From assembly GCF_033958435.1 (NCBI RefSeq), contig NC_134138.1, positions 264,531,798 to 264,595,797 of the forward strand: 64,000 bases of DNA. The letters run 5' to 3'. This stretch comes from Carettochelys insculpta (Eukaryota; Chordata; Testudines; Carettochelyidae). Under the pieces are notes generated by a model that was not told where the DNA came from, did no database searches, and was given only the letters and a program-made list of their open reading frames with translations. The first letter of the stretch is position 1; every line of letters starts with the position of its first letter. Shown here piece after piece: positions 47,040-57,831 of the stretch. Both the position numbers and the translations under genes were made by a program.

Positions 47040-47411
47040 GGGTAGTGCTACACTCACCCCTAGTGCTGGCAGCTTGATTCAAATGAGCAGTCTTGAAAAT
47101 GCAAAATGACCACTTATTTACATAGTCAAGTGGCTCATTTGCATATTCACAGCTGAAAACAAGCTGTGAAGACATGGTTCTGCAAGCAAAAACCCCTTCT
47201 GTTGCCAGCCCGTTATGCCCAGAAAGAATCAGATATATGGGGCTGGAGACAGAGGGTGCTTTTGCTTGCAGAACCATGTCTTCACAGTTTGTTTTCTGCC
47301 ATGAATATGCAAATGAGCTGCGTGAATATGCAAATCAGCAGTCATTTTACATTTTTGAGACTGCTCATTTGCATCATGCTGCCAGCACTAAGGGTGAGAA
47401 TAGCACTAGCC
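47040..47411. mobile_element. Family-D fold-back element with four octamer motifs
   Basis: The ends GGGTAGTGCTACACTCACCCC and (reverse complement of the right end) GGCTAGTGCTATTCTCACCC pair, and the arms stay complementary through CCTAGTGCTGGCAGC, the AGACATGGTTCTGCAAGCA part and the centre near 47225. TAT flanks both sides (47037-47039 and 47412-47414). ATTTGCAT/ATGCAAAT octamers are at 47137-47144, 47307-47314, 47328-47335 and 47367-47374. The near-identical open frames on both strands here are a product of the palindrome, not genes. Confidence 0.75.
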
Positions 47412-47414
47412 TAT

Positions 47415-47851
47415 GGCTATGTCTACACTAGCCCCTTTCTTTCGGAAGGGGCATGGTAATGAGTGAGTTGGGAAGATGCTAATGAGGTGCTGCCATGAAT
47501 ATGCAGCACCTCACTAGCATAATGGCAGCCGCACACAATTTGAAAGTGTTGCTTTCGAATCTCATGCTGCCCATGTAGACGGGGGCCTTTCGAAAGGACC
47601 CCCCAGACTTTGAAAGTCCCTTCTTCCCATTTGGTTTTAGGAGGAAGGGGCTTTCGAAGTCCAGCAGGTCCTTTCAAAAGGCCCCCGTCTACACGGGCGG
47701 TGCACAATTTGAAAGCTGCATTTTGAATCACGTGCAGCTGCTATTATGCTAATGAGCTGCTGCATATTCATGGAAGCGCCTCATTAGCATCTTCCCAACT
47801 CACTCATTACCATGCCCCTTCTGAAAGAAAGGGGCTAGTGTAGACATAGCC
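47415..47851. mobile_element. Complete family-A fold-back element, next to family D
   Basis: The ends GGCTATGTCTACACTAGCC and GGCTAGTGTAGACATAGCC (47833-47851) are perfect inverted repeats, and the arms (CTTTCTTTCGGAAGGGGCATG ... CTTCTTCCCATTTGG and its mirror) pair over about 215 bp. TAT flanks both ends (47412-47414 and 47852-47854). It inserted at the TAT already duplicated by family D, so the three events can be ordered: B, then D, then A. Confidence 0.8.
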
Positions 47852-48641
47852 TATGTTTGTAGACCCTGTACTTCAAAATAGGTAAGCATGATTTTGAAAT
47901 GCATTTGGTATTTAGCAGCGTTATACCAAAATAAGATATTCCAGAACATCTTTTTTCAGAATAACACTGCTGTGTAGATATACCCTTAAGTCCTGGATAT
48001 AAAGATGAGGAAAAAAATCATACATAAGGATCAGCATCACCACTTGAGGGTGCTACAGTAGTTCTTAAGTAGTTTATTAACTCAAAGATGTGCTGTGACA
48101 CTGGTAGTTGTACACAGAGCCACACTGAAGTAATTCATCTAATTATTTGAATTCACGCACTTTAACATTATGAACTAGTTTTTACAGCAAAGGCTAGGGG
48201 AAGAGAAGAGAGATTTTCATTTTAAGTAAGAATTTTAATTCAAACCCATTTCTGAGTAAACAGAATGACCAAATGGGATTCTCTCTCTTTTAAAATGGGA
48301 TTAAATATAAGACAAAGGCAACATCAATGCACACAATTCAATGCTTCAAAAATTCACCACAAATACAAATTTGAGGTTAAATGAAAACATTCCTTTGAAT
48401 GCCATGAAACGTAATATTTCCAATGCATTGATTTTGCTATAAACTAGAATAGCATTATAGAACATTTGAATAGTTTCTGCCATAGGAAAAGATAGGGTCA
48501 GTCACTGCAGAAGAGACATATTGAATAATCAATAAAACTAAAAACAAGTCATAAACACAACAGATAATGATTCAAAAGGGACACAACAGCTTATGCTGAT
48601 GGTTTCAGTCAAATCCCATCCCCCTTCCCTTGATCTTCATA

Positions 48642-49405
48642 CAGGTTGAACTTCTCTAATTTGGCACCCTCAGGACCTGATCTGGCTGGATGAAAGAACT
48701 TGCCTGGACTATGGGGCTATGTCTACGCTGCATTCCACTTTCAGAAGCAGAATGCAAATGGTGAGTAAGACCAAAAATGCAAATGAAGCACAGATTTACA
48801 TATCGTGTGCCTCATTTGCATATTCTCACAGGATCGTGCTTCTGAAATAGGCTTTTCTGGAAGCAAAAACAATCATGTAGATGAGGTTCCTTCAAAAACA
48901 AACCCTGTTTTCAAAAGGACCCTTCTTCCAGAAACAAAATAGGAAGAAGGGTTCTTAAAAACAGGATTGGTTTTTGAAGGACCATTGTCTACACATCTGT
49001 TTTTACTTCCAGAAAAGCCTCTTCTGGAACTACAATCATGTGAGAATAGGCAAATGAGGTACTAGATATGTAAATCCATGCTTCATGTGTCTTTTCTATC
49101 TCACTCATTTCCTTCTGCTTCTGAAAGTGGAATGCAATGTAGACACAGTCTGGGAAACCAATAATGTCTAGCAGCATTACCAACACTTCCACTGCACACT
49201 AGGCTTTTAGAAAACATTTAGGGGTAAATTACAGCTAAATAACATTACAGAACACTGTGAGCCAAGACTAATGACTATAAACAAACTTTATGGGACTGCA
49301 GGAAACTTGACCACATCCAGGACATAGTCACCTGCATAAGTAAAATCATGCTGGATTACAGATGTTGCCAGATGAAAGAGTTCCCAATTAGAGATGTTCA
49401 ATATA
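48642..49405. mobile_element. Tigger/pogo-like MITE interrupted by a fold-back element
   Basis: The left end CAGGTTGAACTTCTCTAATTT starts after TA (48640-48641). The right end in reverse complement reads TATTGAACATCTCTAATTGGG. The inner sequence GGACCTGATCTGGCTGGATG and, on the right side, AGTCACCTGCATAAG matches the element at 13.29 kb in layout. A hairpin element (48715-49150) splits it. No transposase is present. Confidence 0.65.
48715..49150. mobile_element. Complete hairpin element (family A-related, octamer-bearing) nested in a Tigger-like MITE
   Basis: The left end GGCTATGTCTACGCTGCATT and the right end in reverse complement GACTGTGTCTACATTGCATT pair, and the arms remain complementary to the centre near 48933 (AAACCCTGTTTTCAAAAGGA / CCTTCTTCC). 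TGG is duplicated at the flanks (48712-48714 and 49151-49153). Octamer motifs ATGCAAAT/ATTTGCAT occur at 48752-48759, 48777-48784 and 48814-48821. The minus-strand frame at 48989-49192 is chance. Confidence 0.78.
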
Positions 49406-50290
49406 CACTATACTTTGTTATTATCTTGCTTTCCCTGTAAAGGTGGTTTTGTATATGCAGGCGTGTGAAATCATGTGCATGAAAACAATAGAGTGAATGA
49501 TGTAAAAGGGGAAAAAGTTATCTGTTATAACAGAGATGACATGATGCTAATTTAATTGAGGTTTCTAAATTTTTGGGATGCTTGACATTCCTGCTAATGG
49601 CTCCTCTCTTATCAGCTTTTATTATATAGAAACACTCACTATCACTGATAGAGAATTTTTTGATGAATTTCATGAGAACATTACAACTGGTCAAACCTCA
49701 ATTTGTCCAGCAGTATGTCTTGTTTAAAAAAATTGGAAAATGTTTTGAAAAATCAAAGTGCCCCTCATAGGCATATTTAAAATGAAACACTACATTTTTC
49801 AGTTTAAAACATCTTTTTGATTTAAAATAGAAGATAACTGTAGCAAAAAATATTGAAAACAAAAGAAGATCAAAATTAAAACAAAATGCTTCAACTGAGC
49901 CAACCCATACTGTTTTTTCAGATTGTCAGTTTGTGGATATTTTCAAGATTTAAACTTTTCATTTCAACATGAGATGGAAAACCCATTTCCCTCCCAGCTG
50001 TAATTCTCTCTGGCTGTGACTATTAATATGTGAAAATGTGGAAGACTGCATAGATGTGCTCAGGTTGACAATAATGATGGTGACAATTCAGACCTTGGTC
50101 CTGCAACTTCTGACCAGACACTAGCACAGAGAATAAGAGTCTGGTGTTCCAGCAGAAGTGTAAATTGAAGCTGCAGGCTTTGGCTGTGAATGGTGAACTG
50201 CAGTTGCTAGGAGATGCAGGGGCCATATATCTTAAAATATTTCACAGACCACCACCAGCAGATGGGCAGTGAGCTGAAGGCTGACAGCCC
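49406..50290. other. Unannotated stretch
   Basis: AT-rich DNA with no gene, RNA gene or element that I can recognise. Confidence 0.45.
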
Positions 50291-50299
50291 TTGTGCTAA

Positions 50300-50410
50300 C
50301 ACCAGTCCTACATAAGGCTGGCCATACTGGGTCATACTAAAGGTCCATTGAGCCTAGTGTCAGGTGCCCCAGAGGAAGGTGGACCAAAGACAGCCATCAA
50401 GCAATTTGTC
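50300..50410 (-). mobile_element. CR1/L2-like LINE 3' fragment
   Basis: GGCCATACTGGGTCATACTA, AAGGTCCATTGAGCC and GTCAGGTGCCCCAGAGG are the reverse complement of the 3' end seen at 42160-42260 (CCTCTGGGGCACCAGGC ... GACCTTTGGTCTGACCC). It is a short 5'-truncated copy of the same family. Confidence 0.65.
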
Positions 50411-50417
50411 TTGAACA

Positions 50418-50583
50418 GAAAGGGACTCTGGGAGATCATCTAGTCCAGTTCCCTGCCTTTTTAGCAGTATCAAGCACCCTCCCCAGCATCTATTTGTCCC
50501 AATCCCTAAATAGCCTCCTCAAGGATTGAACTTGCAACCCTGGATTTAGCAGGCCAGTGCTCAAACCACTGAGCTATCCCTGG
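50418..50583 (-). repeat. tRNA-headed SINE with a CR1-like tail
   Basis: On the minus strand an A box TAGCTCAGTGG (50566-50576) and a B box region GGTTGCAAGTTCAATCC (50523-50539) give the internal Pol III promoter of a tRNA-derived head. The body reads GGCTATTTAGGGATTGGG, and the 3' end GGACTAGATGATCTCCCAGAG resembles the CR1 3' untranslated region (ACTAGATGACCTCCTGAGG). Such tRNA-head, LINE-tail SINEs borrow the LINE machinery. I recognise the head as one common in turtles; it is a SINE copy and not a tRNA gene, because the acceptor-stem closure and 3' tRNA end are missing. Confidence 0.7.
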
Positions 50584-50599
50584 CCTATGCAGGCCTCTG

Positions 50600-53400
50600 C
50601 ATACAGTAGTAGAAAGTCTCAATTCACAAGCCCCTTGCAAACCCCATTTCCTATTCTCTGCACCGAAGGAGGACAAAAGGAAAGAGCAGGAGCCAAGAAT
50701 GGGCATGTCTGAGAATGTGAGTCAGAAATCTTCAGCGTACAAATGGGGTGATTAGCTACATAATACCTTTAGTCTTGTGCCTGCTAATAGTCAGGAGCAA
50801 TTTGGCAGTCAGACAACAGTGATGCCCTTAACTCAGTGCCAGGGAGGAGATGGACAGAAATTCACTATATTCTTTTGTGAACAGAAGTAGACTCAATTTG
50901 GCTCTGGTATGGAGAGGAACAACAACCCCTGTCCTGAAATACACAGGATAATACACACCCAGTAGGGGAGTGATCTAATGCCTGAAATACCCAAAAGCAA
51001 GACTGAGAAATTCCCAGTGGGAATGCTCCTGAATCTTCTGGCTAAAGCTCAGCGAATCCTCCACTGCTCAGAAAAGACATCCTAGCTCATCTAAACCAAT
51101 GTCATGCATTTATGAAAGATGCCAGAAGCAACAGTCTATGGTGTCTTCAGTAACCATATTGACACCAAGTCAGAGATTCATGACGACTCTGGTAGAACCA
51201 TAGCTAGTGATAGCCTTCATCACAATTATGGTTCTGAGATGAGATTTGATCAACCTCTATTCTTGCCAGGCCATTCACGAATTCATTAGTGAATATGAAG
51301 GAGTTTTGGCTTGATCCAGGCAATCCCTTTCAAGTCCACAGCTTGTCTCCCCTACAAACCTCTCCTAGTTCAGCTGCTTCTCAACACATTTATCCACCTT
51401 GTAAACTTCCCACCCAGACTATCCTTCTCTGGATACCAACATGAAACACCACAGAACAAAAATCAAAACCAAAGACCTGCACACCTCTGCCCTCCTCCAT
51501 ACAAAGTCAAAAGGCAACAATATTAAGCTCTCTCTGCTCGCTCCTCTGACCTTACATGAAAACCAAAATACTAAACAACTGGCTCAACACCTACATGGAG
51601 CTTTCACTAACGCAGCTGGGTAACTGAAATTAGAACAACCTCCTCAAAGCCCACCTCATGACACCAGCATGGTATTTAGCACAGCACAGTTACTAGTAGA
51701 TTCTGTTTACTCACATACGCACTTTTAGTCAAACCTGGTAAAGCATTAATGGTGCTCCTGCAGTCATCATTACATGGCTTGATAAATGCCTTTGCAAAGT
51801 CCTCCATGCTATCAGAATATTCACCAACTTCTCTATGCTAAAACCGCAAATGCCACAGGGAACATTTCCAGTGTGAAAATAGAAAACAGTTAACACTTAA
51901 ATGGCAATCACTGTAAGGAGATTCTGCTCTGATGATTTTGTAAACAGGAATAGAACCAGATCTTGGCCATATTAAAGGCAAGATTAAAACACTGATTTAT
52001 ATGGAACTAGGCTCTAGCCCATACAGAAGGAATGCCAGGCATGAGAAAGACATGGCCTGGAACTCGAGTTCTAATCTGGTTTTAGCCACCGCAAGTGAAA
52101 TCCTGGCCCTGTCAATCTCCCTTGAATACAGTGGGACCAGACTTTCACCTTAGACTGTGATACTATAATTCTATATATTTAAAATCCCTATCGATCCCAG
52201 AGTGATCTGTGCAGGTTAGTGTTGGGAAAACAGCTGGAAAATGTGAAGTTTTATTACAGGTGTTTGTTCTATGCCTATGAATGAAAAATAATCTGACCAT
52301 TTGGTCTCTTAGCAGATGGTTGCAATTAGTTCAGATTTAAAACATGGTATCTAGGTAATAGTTTTGGAATGGAGAGCTGAATAAATTGACATAATTAAGA
52401 ACAGATGACATACAACATTATAGTTGATTATGTAACGGTTAGTGTAAAGAAAAGAGTCACATCCTCTTATAGTAGAACAACTCACTCTAATTTGCATATA
52501 TTATTTATTTCCACTGGGACTTGTTGTATTGCAGTACCTTATTTAAAAAAAAAAAATGGGTTTATCCTTTCAGAATTTTCATATATTACTATGTCTGCCA
52601 TTCTGGGGTCTCTGATATTAGAATTATGTTGGGGCACATTAGTTTTAAATAAATGCATATCACTCATTGAGTGCTTACCTTACAGTTCATTCAGTTTAAT
52701 TATACCATAATTTCTATTTTTTTTCTGTGTAAGTACTGGAATCACAGCTGATGCCTATAAGCACCCATTATAACTGAGGATGCAAACAGTTACCATAAAG
52801 CATTCTACTTTCACATGCTCTGAAGTATGATGATCGTTTGGCTGAGATTTTCCATGCTAAGCAATGCAAGGCAGAGGTCTATGTATGAACATATGTGGCT
52901 GAGAAAGTAGTATTTAATATCATTAGGTTATGGAATAATATTATTAACTTATGGCAAAGGGAAATTTCCACTGGGAAAAAAATTCTAATAGCTTCAATAT
53001 GAAATGGAATAAATTTTCACTAACTGAAAAGGACTGAGCGCTTTTGTTTTCAGGACATATAGGATTTGATTCATCACCTAGTTTATTTCTCTAGTTTTAT
53101 GCTGTGTAATGTTTGTGTGCAGTTAGAATAACACAATGGTAAATCAGTTCTCTATACTCTTTCAATGACCTGACCTCCCAGGAGAACAGGGACAATGTTA
53201 CCACTGAAACAATCTGCATGAAAGAAAGATTATAAACATTTTACTGAAACACATATAACAAAATTAATTAAAAAGCTGTAGGAGCTAGAACAAAAGAAAT
53301 ATTAAAAGCTTGGGTCTGGGAAGTCACACACTCCAGAATTATAGTGCTCAGTGCAATTTTTTCTGGATTTTGTAATATTCTGCAAGAATACATGATGCAC
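50600..53400. other. Unannotated AT-rich DNA
   Basis: No gene or confident element. Short open frames here have no recognisable domain. A run of A occurs near 52545-52556. Confidence 0.45.
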
Positions 53401-53407
53401 TGTACAT

Positions 53408-53444
53408 CAGTGTTCCTCAACCTTTTTTTTAAATAAAATACCCC

Positions 53445-53530
<86 letters not shown>

Positions 53531-53972
53531 CCTAAAGGCAAACATACCACCAGTTGAGAAACATGGTCCTAAGGTAAGTTGAGGTTTTGAAACAAGCGCC
53601 ATTCAACTTTTCCAGATTACTGACCCTTTCCAGGAGTCAGATTTGTTTTGCATACCATAAAGTTACATCTCACATAAAAACTACTTATTTACAGAAAGAT
53701 GTAAAAATATTACAGAAGACTACTATTGAAAACTTGCTGACTTTCTACTATATATTTATCAAATGCATGATTTGGAATAGAACTATTGAACTTGTGTTTC
53801 AGCATAAGGCCTATGAAGTACTGTCTGAATGAACTTTGACATTGTACTGACTTTACGATTTTTTTATGTATCCTGTTACAAAACTAGGCAAATATCTAGA
53901 TAAGTGGATGCACCCCTTGGAACACCTCAGTGTACCCTCAAGGGTACTTGTACCACTGGTTGAGAAACATTG
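53408..53972. mobile_element. hAT-type non-autonomous element(s), with an internal microsatellite
   Basis: The left end CAGTGTTCCTCAACCTTTTT and the right end in reverse complement CAATGTTTCTCAACCAGTGG are hAT-type termini. The flanking 8-mers CTGTACAT (53400-53407) and CTCTACAC (53973-53980) agree at 6 of 8, as expected for a decayed hAT target duplication. The body from about 53600 (TTTTCCAGATTACTGACCC, CAGGAGTCAGATTTGTTTTGC) matches the element at 35.04 kb. A further end-like word (ACCAGTTGAGAAACATG, 53551-53567) suggests two related elements side by side. There is no intact transposase. Confidence 0.62.
53449..53528. repeat. (AC)40 microsatellite, uninterrupted
   Basis: Eighty bases of pure AC dinucleotide inside the hAT element. 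The open frame on the minus strand that reads Val-Cys repeats comes from this array and is not a gene. Its length and purity predict high length polymorphism. Confidence 0.97.
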
Positions 53973-54392
53973 CTCTACACCAATGGTCCCAATCAGCACC
54001 ATTACAGTAAATGCAAATACAGTCATCACTTTCAATGAGAACAGGATTGGCTCTCAAGTTAGAAAGTTTTAAATACTATGATATTCAAAAAGCAGTCCCA
54101 TGCTCCCACCCTACGGAAAGGTCTACATAACCCACAAACACCTTCTGAGTGTGGTGTACTGCCCCAGGTAGGGCACTGAGACTACTTACAGAGAGAATGA
54201 GTCTGATCTATAGCCTTAGCTAATAGCCAGATGGCTTTTAGCTCATGCAATAGAATTCTACCTTGAGATGACCAGTGTCTGTGAGTGTTAGATCTACAGG
54301 GGTGCAGAAATACTTCTGTGCAGGACTTAGACTTGATTTTTGCCCTTAACTGATAAATTTCTATACATCCCTATTAAATCAGTTAGAATCCT

Positions 54393-54414
54393 AAAAAAAA
54401 AAAAAAAAAAAAAA
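54393..54414. repeat. (A)22 homopolymer
   Basis: Twenty-two A in a row without a recognisable retrotransposon body in front of it; a polyA tail of a decayed insertion is possible but not shown. Confidence 0.9.
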
Positions 54415-55186
54415 GGCCTAAGAATATGACATAAAGCTAGCCAGGTACCAGCATTTTTGTTCCACTGGAAGCTGAGACTTCTATTTTTTTCCACTCCAAA
54501 TTGAATAAAAAGTCAAAATTTTCCACTAAACAAAATTCTGGAAAAAAAAATTATTCAGGAGCCTTGAAGCATGTTTTGCATTCATAATTTAAATGAATAT
54601 TGTTTTAAAGTTCCTATTATATTCAAATGTTAATTCTAATATACAGCATATACCTACAATAAAATTAATAACGACAGAAAATTATTTTGACATTATCAAA
54701 GGGAAATGACAAAATTGTTCCATTGTTTGTTTTGAGGAGCTGTCAAACTGTCGCACACCTCAAGTTGTGTCCCACTAGCTTTCAAATGCTTCATCACATT
54801 TTCTGCCTTTGAAAAATCTTCCCTGTAAGTCTCCTTTTGGCCAATATACAAAAAATAAGGACTCCCAGACAGTCTTCCATTTTAACTCCAGCATCATAAA
54901 AAATAACTTTTTAAAATGTTTTTATGTTTTAACTCATCACAATTACTTGTAAGTAGTATAGACATTATGGAACTTCCCACACCAAAATTTAAAATGAAGG
55001 GCCAGATTGTAAACTCCTTCTCTATATTAGTGATTGGGTGTTCACACAAATAGTTTCAGTAACATCAATGGAAGCAATCATGTGAATAATGATTTATCCT
55101 ACTTTTATTAATTCCATCCAAAATTAGTTGGTCTCAGTTAAAGAGAACTTCCTCTTAACATTGTGACTATCATTTTTAATATCTAT

Positions 55187-55499
55187 CGGAGAGATCAGCA
55201 ACTGTTGGCACATGTGCCAAGAGCATCAGCACATGAGGTGGGAGTTCAGCTCTGCACCTCCTCTCCTGTGCAGCCAGGAGCTTGCTAAAAGCCATGCTGC
55301 CTGTAGACTAACAAAAGACCAACTAATGCTACCAACCACCACCTAAACTGTAAAGGTCTGCATCTTTATTTTTTATTTATGAAGCTGTTATAAGTAAGAC
55401 TAGTAGTGACTTTAAAAACTATCACCGGCACTCAGACTGTACGTAGAGGTCAAAAGGTCAAATTTGGGCACGCTGCCTCAGAAAGGTTGCTGACCCCTG
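55187..55499. mobile_element. hAT/Charlie-like MITE
   Basis: The right end in reverse complement reads CAGGGGTCAGCAACCTTTCTG, and the left end GGAGAGATCAGCAACTGTTGG is its decayed partner. The CAGGGGTCAGCAA terminus is typical of Charlie-type hAT elements. The inner part (GGCACATGTGCCAAGAG, CACTCAGACTGTACG) has no open frame. Confidence 0.6.
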
Positions 55500-55813
55500 G
55501 TCTATAGAATGTGTCATTCCTTTGGTTTAGTTAGGTTACTTTAGTAGAGACCAATTCTGCTCTCAATTATATTAGTAAAAAAAAAAAAACCCAGCAACTC
55601 TACAAAGCTCAATGGAGTTTGTCATTAGTTAAGTACAGTTGGTTCTATATTAACAATAGAGCAGCAGAGAAAAATGCTGGCCGTTAGTATCCTTTGATTG
55701 TTCCAGTTACTATGATTATAGCTACTGGGTGTATTATAATTCTTTTGAATTAATCTTTGAATAAGAACCTTAGCAATCAAGCAATGCTAAGGGAAAGAGT
55801 AGCTAAACTAAGT

Positions 55814-55992
55814 ATCGGAGGGGTAGCCGTGTTAGTCTGGACCTGTAACAGCAACGAAGGGTCCTGTGACACCTTACAGACTAACAGAAAAGTTTTGAGC
55901 ATGAGCTTTGATGAAGTGAGTCTGTGCTCACGAAAGCTCATGCTCAAAACTTTTCTGTTAGTCTATAAGGTGCCACAGGACCCTTCGTTGCT
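55814..55992 (+). repeat. Palindromic hammerhead-type repeat with a 13-15 bp target-site duplication
   Basis: The left arm (CGGAGGGGTAGCCGTGTTAG ... AGACTAACAGAAAAGTTTTG) and the right arm (CAAAACTTTTCTGTTAGTCT ... GGACCCTTCGTTGCTGT) are inverted copies that meet near 55920; the right arm is about 35 bp shorter. The centre has TGATGA (55909-55914), stem GTGAG/CTCAC with a TCTGTG loop, GAAA (55932-55935) and the mini third stem AGC-TCAT-GCT followed by C at 55945. AGCTAAACTAAGT occurs at 55801-55813 and 55995-56007, with GT before both, so the copy was inserted as one unit. Confidence 0.75.
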
Positions 55993-56009
55993 GTAGCTAA
56001 ACTAAGTGC

Positions 56010-57828
56010 AACAGAGGCTCAAACAGCCAATGTCTGGCATGGAGGGAGGAAAAGTTCTGGCAGCTAATACCACACTTCACCTGAGGGTGGGGGGTGGGAA
56101 AAGGACATCACATACCCATTAAAAGCAGGTATTACTGCTGCTCATTTCTGAGGCATTTATTCCATTTTTCTTTTGGAGCTTGTTTCTAGCTTTATAGAGA
56201 GTGTCCTCTCCTAGGCCTCATTCCCCAAAGGGCTAGCACTGAGGCATCATGTAACTAGGGCAACATAACCTGCTCATGTATCACCTCCACTGCTTCACAG
56301 AACACATGGCATAGCAGTGGGAGCTCCATTTGTTATTCTGTTTTATATTCTGCAGCCACAATTCATCCCTGTCAGTGCAGAGACACAAGGGAAGCGCTGC
56401 CCCTTTACACTGTAGGTCTGCCTGAGACTTAGGGTCGCCATAGAAACACCAAAGGTCCATGTCTCCTCTGCCGTAGCACACTCCCATCTACCCTTGGCTT
56501 AATCTGGAATGCCTCTCCTTAAAAGAGTACCAAGCACTCAGATATAGGACTGACTGCATGACAGAATAGGCTGGAGGAAGGAAGAGACACAAGGGTTGGT
56601 TTCCTATGTCCCGCCTACTCCACCATTTGTTGTCTCTTTGTGTCACATTGCAACAAGAGATTACCCACTGCACTCTCATTCCCTCTTCTATAATGACTGC
56701 AGGACATTACAAAAGGGAGAAGTTCTGGAGATGGTAGGGATCACTGCCAACAGCAAGTGGAGATACCTGAAATGCAACAGTGATTTATTTAAATTGAAAT
56801 GGTATTTTAAAGAGACACCTCTGCAAGGCTCTCAGTACCCTAACAACAATAAAATCCCAGAAACACGGAAGTAGTCAATTTAACAGGCACACATCCAGCC
56901 AGTCACCTACAGAGACACCTTTCCATCCCTTCACCATTGTGGGAAGCAAACCATCAGACCACTCCATTAGCCCTACGGAGACATGGGTCCCATGTGACAT
57001 ACATTGCAACAGTCTGGTCTTGGGGTGACAACCAGGGTGAACAGTGGTAAAATCTACATCACAAAGGAAAGGTCACAACAGCCTGTACAGGTGCAGACAG
57101 CAAAAGTCTAATTGTATTATTGCCATAATATGATCCTGAAACAGCAGTTACAGGTCTAACATAATCCTAAATTGTGAACACTAACAACTAATAGTGGCCA
57201 CATTCCTTCATATCACCTCTACCTCTGCTTGCTTCCCCTGACCCATCATCATCACCTGATGAGCTTCACCAACTCATCCCCGTCCATGCCCTAATTTCTG
57301 TCGGACATTAGCTGAGGCATGAACACCTATCGTTAAGTGATGAATGTATACTGAAAACATTAAATTCCATGGCTCCTTATTAATGCCTCTAAGGGCCCCA
57401 TATTAATGTTGAACAGAAAGGGTAACCTGCCACACCTCACATGTGAAAGGCCTTTAGGAAGAGAACTGCCTACAACTGCCCACTCAGATGCCTAAGGGAA
57501 AAGAACAGAGCTTCCCTTTTAAGTCCAAATAGGGGCTGCAGATGAGTCAGCAACACCTCCAATGATATCAAATATTGATAAGTCTTATAGAATCAGCATG
57601 GACACCAGGTCAACCATTATCAACTAATGCAGCCTCTTAATCAAGCTCTATATCCAGATAGACATGGGTCAAAGAGTTCAAAGTAATTAGAGTTGTCGAA
57701 ACACAACTTTCTCCAAGACCCTAGCTAGAAAGGGATGATGTGATACTGGCTGATAATTAGCAAGCTTGTCAGTATGTGGTGATGACTTTTTGAGCAAAGG
57801 CCATGCTAATACTTCTTGTAAAGCCATA
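56010..57828. other. Unannotated stretch
   Basis: No gene or confident repeat. Short open frames lack domains. The text around 57.67-57.77 kb (CACAACTTTCTCCAAGACCC, CTAGAAAGGGATGATG) might be an old retrocopy or repeat, but I cannot identify it. Confidence 0.4.
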
Positions 57829-57831
57829 GGC

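Larger units (their letters stand above)
46795..47990. mobile_element. Family-B fold-back element split by two later fold-back insertions
   Basis: The left end TTAAGAGATGTCTACACAGC and the right end (reverse complement TTAAGGGTATATCTACACAGC) are inverted repeats. Inside, family-B words (ATTTCGAAATAACGG, ATTATTTCAAAATAATTTTGG, ACTTCAAAATAGG) fill 46801-47036 and 47855-47990. Between them lie family D (47040-47411) and family A (47415-47851). Without these the B element would be about 380 bp. Confidence 0.72.

Noticed and set aside
46945..47459. Near-identical open frames on both strands (MVLQAK...)
   Set aside because: They are the two arms of the family-D palindrome read in opposite directions.
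50507..50590. A tRNA gene on the minus strand
   Set aside because: A and B boxes are present, but the 3' half of a tRNA and the acceptor stem pairing are missing, and the sequence continues into a SINE body.
53268..53528. Open frame that encodes a Val-Cys repeat
   Set aside because: Direct translation of the (AC)40 microsatellite.
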